Source: Aculops lycopersici (lineage: Eukaryota; Arthropoda; Arachnida; Trombidiformes; Eriophyidae). From it: a stretch of 64,000 bases of DNA. The position numbers were made by a program, and so were the translations under genes. The notes beneath the pieces are model-generated. The model was not told where the DNA came from and searched no databases. It saw nothing but the letters and a program-made list of their open reading frames with translations. Where the stretch lies: the NCBI GenBank assembly GCA_015350385.1, contig WNKI01000002.1:10102549-10166548 (forward strand). The letters are read 5' to 3'. Below, piece after piece: positions 56,807-64,000 of this stretch (the stretch's first letter is position 1; each line of letters starts with the position of its first letter).

Positions 56807-59800
56807 ATGTCTGTGTTTAGCTTATTTCGCTATGCGTCATTCCTGGACTCTCTGCTCATTACCATTGGCGCCTTATTTGCCGTATTGGAGGGCGCCGGTC
56901 CACCAGCCATGGCCGTGGTTTTTGGTGGAATGACCAATATTCTTGTAGATACTGTCAGAAATGGATTCACAATGCCAGATGCAGCCACAGGTGGTGGCGA
57001 GGGTGGTGGTGATGGTCAGGCTGTTGCGCCGGCAAATGGAGCCGCCGTTCCACCTGTTGGCCAAGCTTCAACCTTGCCACTGTCCCCTGAGGACTTTGAA
57101 GCTGCCATGTCGGTTTACTCAATCTTATACGTGTTCATTGGAGTTGCCATTTACATATCCTCGCTAATTCAGATCACCTGCTGGCAGGTGGCCTGCGAGC
57201 GGCTCACCCATCGCATCCGGCGAAGCTTCTTCAGATCTGTTCTACGTCAGGAGTTGGCTTGGTTCGACAAGAACCAGGCGGGCGAGTTGTCGGCCAAGCT
57301 CAACGATGACGTCGAGAGGATTCGCGACGGAACTGGCGAGCAATTTAGTGCGGTCATCAAGTATACCTCCTCATTTATATCCGGTTTTGTCGTGGGCTTT
57401 GTCGTCTCGTGGCGCCTCACTCTGGTTATCGTGGCGGCAACTCCATTGTTGGCCTTGTTTAGCGCCTATCTTGGCAGAATGTTGGCCACCTCCACCAAGA
57501 GGGAGCAGGAAAAGTATGCCAAAGCAGGAGCCATCGCCGAGGAGGTTTTAGTCTCAATAAGGACCGTTTTTGCCCTGGGCGGTCAGAGGGGCGAGATCAA
57601 GAATTACTCAAGGAAATTGGAGGAGAGCAAGCTAATGGCAGCATGGAAGTATGTTAAACTTGGAGTTGTAATTGGCCTATCAATGTTTGTCCTCTACTCC
57701 ACCTATGGACTCGCTCTCTTTGTTGCCGCCCGACTACTTAGCGCCGATCTAATCACACCTGGCTCAGCAATGACAGTTATTATGTCTGTAATGATGGGCG
57801 CAAGTGCATTGGGTAACGTCATTCCTCCATTGCAAACTATAGCCATGGCAAAATCGTCGGCTTCACTCATCTATGAAATCATGGATTCGGTGCCAAATAT
57901 TGATGCCTCAGATGAGAGAGGATTGAAACTGTCAAAGGTGACGGCAAATATTCGCTTTGACAAGGTTAACTTTAGCTATCCCACCAGGTCAAATGTTCAA
58001 GTGCTCAAGGATTTAACATTTAACTTGCAACAGGGACAAACGGTGGCCATTTGCGGTAGGACAGGATCAGGCAAGAGTACGGTGATGAACTTGTTACTTC
58101 GATTCTACGATCCAAGCTCAGGTGCAATCTACCTGGATAATTGTAATTTGCGCGACCTAAATGTTGCCTGGCTACGATCTCTAGCTGGCATTGTGGAGCA
58201 GGAGCCGGCTTTATTTGACTGTTCAATTTATGAAAACATCTCACTCGGTGCCACCTCAGAAGCGGATCGTAATTTCGACAAGATTGTCGAGGCGGCCAAA
58301 TTGGCAAATGCTCACGATTTTATCACCAAATTGCCCGAGGGTTACAACACTAGATGTGGCGACCGTGGAGTTCAAATGTCGGGTGGCCAGAAGCAACGTA
58401 TTGCAATTGCACGAGCTCTACTCTCTGATCCAAAGATACTTTTGCTCGACGAAGCTACCTCGGCTCTAGATTCAGAAAGTGAGTCTATGGTTCAGTCAGC
58501 CTTAAATAAGGCTCGTAAGGGAAGGACGACTGTAGTGATTGCTCACCGACTATCTACCATCAGGGATGCAGATTTGATTTGCGTTATGGAAAACGGAGCC
58601 ATAGTTGAGTCAGGTAAACACGATGAATTGATGGCTAGGAAGCAGCATTATTTTGATTTGGTAACAAACCAAATTTTCACCGACGACAACTCGGCATCGA
58701 AAGAGAATAGCGATGAGAATCTTGCTGGCGGTGGACTGGACTCGGCGTTTAGATCAACAATTGGTGGCTCGAAAGCCTATGGTCTTGGCAGCCAACTCTC
58801 AGGTCGACCGTTGGTTGAGGAGGAAGAGGAGGACGATTTAGAGACTACTTTTAGTGAGGATTTTGACGGAATTCAATCGATGCGAAGGGATGGCTCAATT
58901 TATTTGTCCGGAAGATTAACCACCGAAACGAGTCGCTTACTGCAATCAACTCGATTGTCAGGTGAGCAATACTCAATCAACAGTTCGGGACGAAAGTATT
59001 CGGCAAATTTGTACGATTCATTCATAGGCAAATCTCAGTCTGGATACAATCGGGTGGCGAGCATTGAGGACAAAATTCAGCTGCCCACTTGGATGGATAT
59101 AATTAGATTAGTCAAGCCGGAGCTCAATTGGATTTTTTGCGGTATATTGGCCGCCTCAATCTCAGGCGCTCTATTGCCAGTTTTTGCCTTACTTTATGCC
59201 CAAATATTTGACACCTTTACAAAGACTGGCGACGAGCTAATTGAAAGCGGAAACTTTTGGGCTCTCATGTTTGTGGCCCTTGGTGGAGTTTTTTTAGTGT
59301 CAATGTTTTTTAGAATATTCGTGATGGCTGTGGCCGTGGAAAAGGTTATGGCTCGCATTAGATCAGAGTGTTTCAAGAATATTATGCGCCAACATGTCGG
59401 TTGGTTCGATAACCCAAAGCAATCGCCCCAAAGATTAACCACCAGATTGGCCTCCGATGTGCCCCAAATTAAGGCTGTACTCAATGCTCGCCTCTCAGCC
59501 TTCATTTCCGGTTTGGCCACAATCATTGCCGCCCTAGTTATTGCCTTTTATTTGGGCTGGAAGTTGGCCATTTTATTAACAGTCGCACTGCCCATTTTAC
59601 TCTACGTCGGCTACCTGCAAATGGTCATGACTCGAGGAGATCGATCGCAATACATTAGGCGAATGGAGAATGCCTCGAGGTTGGCCACTGAGGCGGTGGA
59701 GCACGTCAAGTTGATTCAGGCTATCAATCAAGAGAGATACTTCATTGATAAGTTTAACCAAGAACTCGCTGGACCATTGAAGGAAAGTTTGGCTTCCGCA

Positions 59801-60829
59801 AGGAGAATTGGTTTGGTTTATGGTCTATCGCAAAGTGTCATTTACTTTGTCTACGGCGCATCCTTCAGATATGGCGCCTACCTGATGGCCCGTCAAGAAC
59901 TGGAACCCGTGACGGTGTTTAGAATTTTCTTTTCCATCGCCTTCACTGCAGTTGCTGTTGGCCAGTGGGGAGGATTTAGTGGTGACTTGAGTCGAGCTAA
60001 CCATGCAATTGCTCTCATCATCAAACTGCTAACAACAAGACCAGAAATTGATAATCTAAGCCGCGGAGGAATCAAGCCGAGAATTGAGGGACGAGTTGAG
60101 TTTGAGAAGGTTCAATTTGCCTACCCAACTAGACCAGACACACCGGTTTTACAGGGATTAAATATGACCATTGAAGCTGGCCAAACACTGGCTCTCGTAG
60201 GTCCATCTGGCAATGGAAAGTCAACGATTGCAGCGCTCCTATTGCGCTTCTATGACCCGGATCAGGGAGTTGTTCGAGTTGATGGTCACAACATCAGGTG
60301 CATTAATTTGAATCACTTGAGATTTAATATTGGAATTGTAAGTCAAGAGCCGTGTTTATTTAAAGCTTCGATTAAGGACAATATTCTCTATGGTCTTGAC
60401 AAATCCACAGTTCCCATGCGAGATGTTATCAAGGCTGCAAAGTTGGCCAACATCCACGATTTCATTGACTCACTGCCACAAGGATACGATACTCAGGTTG
60501 GCGATAGAGGAAGCCAGATGTCAGGTGGACAGAAGCAGCGTATTTCTATCGCTAGAGCCATGATTAGAAATCCAGCCATCCTAATCCTAGACGAAGCGAC
60601 AAGTGCTCTGGATGCCGAGAGCGAGGCTTTGGTCAATCAAGCACTCGAAGAGGCAGCTAGAGGAAAGACTTGCATCAAGATTGCTCATCGATTGTCCACC
60701 GTTAGAGATGCCGATCAAATTGCTGTCATTGAGAAAGGAGTCATTGCCGAGATTGGATCTCATGATGAGCTCATGTCCAAGCGTGGCCATTACTTTAGGC
60801 TAATGCAAAAACAAGAAATCTCTTCCTGA
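56807..60829 (+). CDS. full ABC transporter of the ABCB (P-glycoprotein) class
   Basis: A 1340-residue single-exon transporter with the order TMD1-NBD1-linker-TMD2-NBD2. The start SVFSLFRYASFLDSLLITIG corresponds to the beginning of TMD1. The roughly 40-residue cytosolic extension of vertebrate ABCB1 is missing. The first extracellular loop (about 52-100) is an unusual Gly/Ala/Pro-rich insert. NBD1 has Walker A GRTGSGKS (417-424), signature MSGGQKQR and Walker B ILLLDEATSALD. NBD2 has Walker A GPSGNGKS (1132-1139), MSGGQKQR and ILILDEATSALD, so both ATP sites look competent. The linker contains an acidic EEEEEDDLETTF patch. ABCB proteins export hydrophobic drugs and toxins; in mites they are linked to xenobiotic handling. 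It converges with mitofusin (275-bp spacer). Confidence 0.95.
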   Translation: MSVFSLFRYASFLDSLLITIGALFAVLEGAGPPAMAVVFGGMTNILVDTVRNGFTMPDAATGGGEGGGDGQAVAPANGAAVPPVGQASTLPLSPEDFEAAMSVYSILYVFIGVAIYISSLIQITCWQVACERLTHRIRRSFFRSVLRQELAWFDKNQAGELSAKLNDDVERIRDGTGEQFSAVIKYTSSFISGFVVGFVVSWRLTLVIVAATPLLALFSAYLGRMLATSTKREQEKYAKAGAIAEEVLVSIRTVFALGGQRGEIKNYSRKLEESKLMAAWKYVKLGVVIGLSMFVLYSTYGLALFVAARLLSADLITPGSAMTVIMSVMMGASALGNVIPPLQTIAMAKSSASLIYEIMDSVPNIDASDERGLKLSKVTANIRFDKVNFSYPTRSNVQVLKDLTFNLQQGQTVAICGRTGSGKSTVMNLLLRFYDPSSGAIYLDNCNLRDLNVAWLRSLAGIVEQEPALFDCSIYENISLGATSEADRNFDKIVEAAKLANAHDFITKLPEGYNTRCGDRGVQMSGGQKQRIAIARALLSDPKILLLDEATSALDSESESMVQSALNKARKGRTTVVIAHRLSTIRDADLICVMENGAIVESGKHDELMARKQHYFDLVTNQIFTDDNSASKENSDENLAGGGLDSAFRSTIGGSKAYGLGSQLSGRPLVEEEEEDDLETTFSEDFDGIQSMRRDGSIYLSGRLTTETSRLLQSTRLSGEQYSINSSGRKYSANLYDSFIGKSQSGYNRVASIEDKIQLPTWMDIIRLVKPELNWIFCGILAASISGALLPVFALLYAQIFDTFTKTGDELIESGNFWALMFVALGGVFLVSMFFRIFVMAVAVEKVMARIRSECFKNIMRQHVGWFDNPKQSPQRLTTRLASDVPQIKAVLNARLSAFISGLATIIAALVIAFYLGWKLAILLTVALPILLYVGYLQMVMTRGDRSQYIRRMENASRLATEAVEHVKLIQAINQERYFIDKFNQELAGPLKESLASARRIGLVYGLSQSVIYFVYGASFRYGAYLMARQELEPVTVFRIFFSIAFTAVAVGQWGGFSGDLSRANHAIALIIKLLTTRPEIDNLSRGGIKPRIEGRVEFEKVQFAYPTRPDTPVLQGLNMTIEAGQTLALVGPSGNGKSTIAALLLRFYDPDQGVVRVDGHNIRCINLNHLRFNIGIVSQEPCLFKASIKDNILYGLDKSTVPMRDVIKAAKLANIHDFIDSLPQGYDTQVGDRGSQMSGGQKQRISIARAMIRNPAILILDEATSALDAESEALVNQALEEAARGKTCIKIAHRLSTVRDADQIAVIEKGVIAEIGSHDELMSKRGHYFRLMQKQEISS

Positions 60830-61104
60830 ATTTGTACCTAATACAAAGTGAGGTATTGGATAGCTCAAGCGATTGAGCACTGTTTAGTAAGAATTTTGAT
60901 GCTTTTCAACATATGAGATGTGATGTTTTTGTTATACAAGATGTGATTTCTAATATCAATTTAGAACTTTTTGGAACATTGTAATGTATGGTATTTATAT
61001 AGGTTGAAGTTTTTACGTATCACACACGTTGTCATTCATTCATTCATCTAGATACAGGTGTAGATAACTAGCCATCGACTATTAATTATGCTCGGTCAAT
61101 ATAT

Positions 61105-63483
61105 TCATTGGACCAGCAAGTATGAGCCAGCAAACTCGGCCAGCTCTTCAAGCAGGTGGTTGTTTTTGCTTAGTAACCTTATTGTAAACGCCTTGCAATC
61201 GCTCAGTTTCTCTAGAGATTTCTTCAATGATCCAATTCTAGTGTCCAATTCAGATATCTCACTCTTAACTTCTGTTTTAACTGTACCGAAGACATCCTCT
61301 AGTTTGTCGCCAATTTCCTGTTCGAGCTGGTGGCTAACCGTTAGGGCACTCAATTCTAAGCCTCGCTTTGCATACTTGACATATTGAGCCTTAAATGTCT
61401 TTTCTTTCTTGGCATTGTTCCAAGTTAATCGCTCGTAGGCATATAGGGATCCATAGATCGTGGCTATAGCTATCACCGGCTTAAAGCCCAAGTAGCTAAC
61501 CAAAACACCACCGAACGCAATGGATCCGACAACTGTAGTTTCTTTTGGCGTATTTAGGAGCAAAAGTGAGAGCATAGCGGCACTTGGAACCACCGCAACC
61601 TCTTGGGTTTCGGACAGATCTTGTTGCTGCTGTTGTTCTGTATGCTGCTCATCGACCGAGGCAAATATAGATTGCAGTTTGCGTAATAGATAGTATGGAT
61701 TTAGAGAAAACTTGAATCTCAGATCTTCCTTGAAATTGGTGTAGTATTGGCGATAAATCTTCAGATCAAAGTTCTTGGTCTTTGACGACATTCTAATAGC
61801 TTGGATTATTGCCTCCTGCCTGTTGGCTGGCAATCTTTCTCTAATTAAATCGACTATGTCCTCGTAGAAGGGGAATACAATAGTCTTGACCAGTCTGTTG
61901 AAAGTTGATTGAATTCTATCACTAAGTTCCTTTTCAACATGCTCATATAATTCCTTCTTATAATGGGCTAAGTCGCTTGAGTTTGTCGGAAATACGAGAT
62001 CAAAATCATTGGCTATATATTTCAACTGTCCTATCTCCTTCTTGAATGCAGCTTCGGCCGATTCTTGTAAGGTTTGTCTAATTTTGCCTACCACTTTATC
62101 GGGTGCAAATGAATCATCATCAATCAAACTGGGAAAAGATTTTCGTATCGCCTCAAGGTTTTGCTCTAAATTGACTCGTTCAGTCCCCTTCTTATGTCCA
62201 GTTTCCTCGACACAAGCTAATAGCTTGTCTAGAATTTCCTTTAATTCGCGAACCGTCTCCTTGCCCTTGACTACATGCTTCTCGAACTTGGTCTTGACAG
62301 CTGATTCAGAGAGTGACTTCTCAAATGCAAGCTCAAATCGCTCAAACTCCTTTCGTCGTTCCTCGGATCCAAGTTTGTTGATGCCACCCTGTTGGGCATA
62401 GTAACGACCAGTTTCGCCGTGAGGACATCTTTCTATTAGCATCTCTTGCGCCGAAACAAAGAATGTCTTGTTGGTTGCCTCCTGTTCGGAATAAATCTTC
62501 AACTCTTCACATAGAAAGCGAGATATTCTATCCAACTGATACTCTCTAGCAATGCCAGCTTGATCCTGGCGCTGGAGATCCCATTTGTTGTTGAGGACAA
62601 AAATGTTCGGCTTCGAGAGTTTCTCACTGACTTTGTGGAAAAAGTTATTCTTAATGTTGGGCACACCAACCATAGCGTCCGATACATAGACAAAAACATC
62701 GGCATCTAGACAGTACTTGTCAATATACTTGTCCATATCAGAGTCAAAGTCAACGCCAGGACTGTCCACCAAAATGATATCGTGTCTTAGTAATTGGCAC
62801 TTGGAAATTGGCCAGTGGATTTTTACCTTAGACGAGCAATTCAAGCATGTTTTCTTGTTTTGAGCATTTGTCAGTGAATTAAGCTTTTCGATTGGTATCT
62901 TATCACCATTTTGGTCGTCATAATCGCCACCCTCAATGTCGTCTTCATCGTCGTCCTTTCTTTGTACCACTAAAAATGCCTCGTTCCCCTTGTTGCCATG
63001 AATTTGAAGGAAACAACTAGTGGTGTCTCCACTGCTAGTTGGTAGAACTTCATCGCCAAGAATAGCATTAATTGCAGTGCTTTTACCGTTAGAGGTTCGT
63101 CCAAAGAAGGCGACCTTCATTCGGTTTCTGGAGATGACATTCTTGATTGCGCCAATAGTGGCATTCATGTCGCGCAACCTATCGGTTGAGCTCTCGTCCA
63201 AAATGTCGCAGTTCTCATAATATTCCTTTGCATTAGCCACATAACTGTCTAACTCCGAGAAGATATTGAATATATGCTTCTTAGCTTTTGGGAAGCGACT
63301 TAGAGGAGACTCCTCATCTATTTCAATGTCAATAAGTTGGCTAGCTGGCGGCGGCTGCTGCTGTTGCGGTTCAGGAGATATAGAACTCTCATGTGAGTTG
63401 GTACCATTTCCATTACTTTGTGGTGGCTGTTGTTGCTGCGATTGCAATTGTTGTTGGTTCCTCCTTTTACTCTTGTTAGCCAT
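61105..63483 (-). CDS. Marf: mitofusin (Marf), outer mitochondrial membrane fusion GTPase
   Basis: A 792-residue dynamin-family GTPase in one exon. After a Gln-rich N-terminal extension, the family core begins SPLSRFPKAKKHIFNIF. G1 is GRTSNGKS (128-135), G2 falls in the SGDTTSCFLQ region, G3 is VDSPGVDFDSD and G4 is LNNKWD. Also conserved are HDIILVDSPG, CLDADVFVYVSD and FFHKVSEKLSKPNIFVLNN. Near 640-700 there is a two-part hydrophobic membrane region (VGSIAFGGVLVSYLGFKPV, IATIYGSLYAYERLTW), then HR2, a coiled coil to the C-terminus. A Gln run precedes the membrane region. Two outer-membrane mitofusins tether and fuse mitochondria. Length is close to fly Marf (about 810). Together with SPG7 it is a second mitochondrial quality gene in the window. 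Confidence 0.95.
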   Translation of the reverse strand: MANKSKRRNQQQLQSQQQQPPQSNGNGTNSHESSISPEPQQQQPPPASQLIDIEIDEESPLSRFPKAKKHIFNIFSELDSYVANAKEYYENCDILDESSTDRLRDMNATIGAIKNVISRNRMKVAFFGRTSNGKSTAINAILGDEVLPTSSGDTTSCFLQIHGNKGNEAFLVVQRKDDDEDDIEGGDYDDQNGDKIPIEKLNSLTNAQNKKTCLNCSSKVKIHWPISKCQLLRHDIILVDSPGVDFDSDMDKYIDKYCLDADVFVYVSDAMVGVPNIKNNFFHKVSEKLSKPNIFVLNNKWDLQRQDQAGIAREYQLDRISRFLCEELKIYSEQEATNKTFFVSAQEMLIERCPHGETGRYYAQQGGINKLGSEERRKEFERFELAFEKSLSESAVKTKFEKHVVKGKETVRELKEILDKLLACVEETGHKKGTERVNLEQNLEAIRKSFPSLIDDDSFAPDKVVGKIRQTLQESAEAAFKKEIGQLKYIANDFDLVFPTNSSDLAHYKKELYEHVEKELSDRIQSTFNRLVKTIVFPFYEDIVDLIRERLPANRQEAIIQAIRMSSKTKNFDLKIYRQYYTNFKEDLRFKFSLNPYYLLRKLQSIFASVDEQHTEQQQQQDLSETQEVAVVPSAAMLSLLLLNTPKETTVVGSIAFGGVLVSYLGFKPVIAIATIYGSLYAYERLTWNNAKKEKTFKAQYVKYAKRGLELSALTVSHQLEQEIGDKLEDVFGTVKTEVKSEISELDTRIGSLKKSLEKLSDCKAFTIRLLSKNNHLLEELAEFAGSYLLVQ

Positions 63484-63521
63484 GTTAAGTCAAAATATTA
63501 CAGCTTTGAATAGATTTACAA

Positions 63522-63571
<50 letters not shown>

Positions 63572-63721
63572 GTATATAGTAGTAGTAGAAGTAGAAGTAA
63601 GTAATTAACGTAACGTAACGTAACGTACGNNNNNNNNNNNNNNNNNNNNGTACCGTTACTTACTTACGTAGTACGTACTAGTAGTATAATAATATAGAGT
63701 AGTAGTAGTAGTATAATAATA

Positions 63722-63766
<45 letters not shown>

Positions 63767-64000
63767 TGGTTATAATAATGAGGATAAAGGAGAGAAAGTA
63801 TACCTTACGGTAAAATCGCACATGCAAGTTTGTTTTGCTTTCGCTGCCGCGCGGTGGCGACGCGTAACCGCTTCTCCTGCTGCCCTTGTTTCCACAAGCA
63901 ATGCGTGCCTTTTACACAGCAGGCGACAGCAGTTACGGCGGCAGAGACCGCCGCTTGCCCACACAAGCAAATAATTTTAGCACGCGTTTCAAGGGCACAC
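63484..64000. other. low-complexity tail with a 20-base gap
   Basis: Upstream of Marf lie a TA tract (about 63526-63568), degenerate GTA/GTAGTA sequence, TAACG pentamers (63608-63628), an unresolved gap at 63630-63649, more GTAC/TAG simple sequence, and a second TA tract (about 63724-63763). The last 200 bases are ordinary sequence without a recognisable gene. Confidence 0.7.

Overview
This is a nuclear window from an animal, most likely a compact-genome arthropod. Several proteins most resemble arthropod members of their families: sniffer-type carbonyl reductase, klumpfuss zinc-finger factor, nuclear-fallout-type Rab11-FIP, barentsz and Marf mitofusin. Nearly all genes are single open exons, including a 1340-residue ABC transporter, a 1226-residue barentsz, a 693-residue m-AAA protease and an HDAC. 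Only two introns interrupt coding sequence convincingly (143 and 156 bp); a third is suspected in front of klu. Extreme intron loss with about 17 genes in 64 kb fits a miniaturised acariform mite, perhaps an eriophyoid. That placement is inference. There are no rRNA genes, CRISPR arrays or recognisable transposon ORFs.

Layout. 0-10 kb: a long non-coding stretch, a sniffer-like dehydrogenase (-), and two orphan secreted or surface proteins (+). 10.7-21.9 kb: a dense block with nuf (+), DRG1 (-), DNA polymerase theta (-, helicase and polymerase parts joined by one intron), HDAC1/Rpd3 (+) and tRNA-Gly (-). 21.9-32.7 kb: a non-coding landscape around the homeobox gene Hmx. 32.7-37.8 kb: tRNA-Leu (-), paraplegin/SPG7 (+), Sar1 (-) and PRPF3 (+). 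37.8-47.8 kb: a degenerate klu copy, a GC-rich microsatellite-filled spacer with an unsized (GA)n gap, a fragment of PRPF3, and the intact klu gene (-). 47.8-63.5 kb: a diverged short Hsp110 (-), barentsz (+), BAF (-), an ABCB transporter (+) and mitofusin (-), on strictly alternating strands with short convergent spacers.

The most notable observation is a direct segmental duplication of a PRPF3-klu block about 6.4-6.9 kb apart, with reciprocal decay. The left copy keeps PRPF3 and has a frameshifted klu without zinc fingers. The right copy keeps klu and has only about 120 bp of PRPF3. Several proteins are also shortened relative to their families: Pol theta has almost no central domain, PRPF3 has no N-terminal PWI region, Hsp110 has lost most of its substrate-binding beta domain and two nucleotide-site aspartates, and the ABCB N-terminus starts at the first membrane domain.

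The genes do not form one pathway. They are mostly housekeeping genes (mRNA splicing and exon-junction complex, COPII, mitochondrial quality control and fusion, chromatin, DNA end-joining repair) plus two developmental transcription factors, Hmx and klu, which lie in the gene-poor, regulatory-looking stretches.
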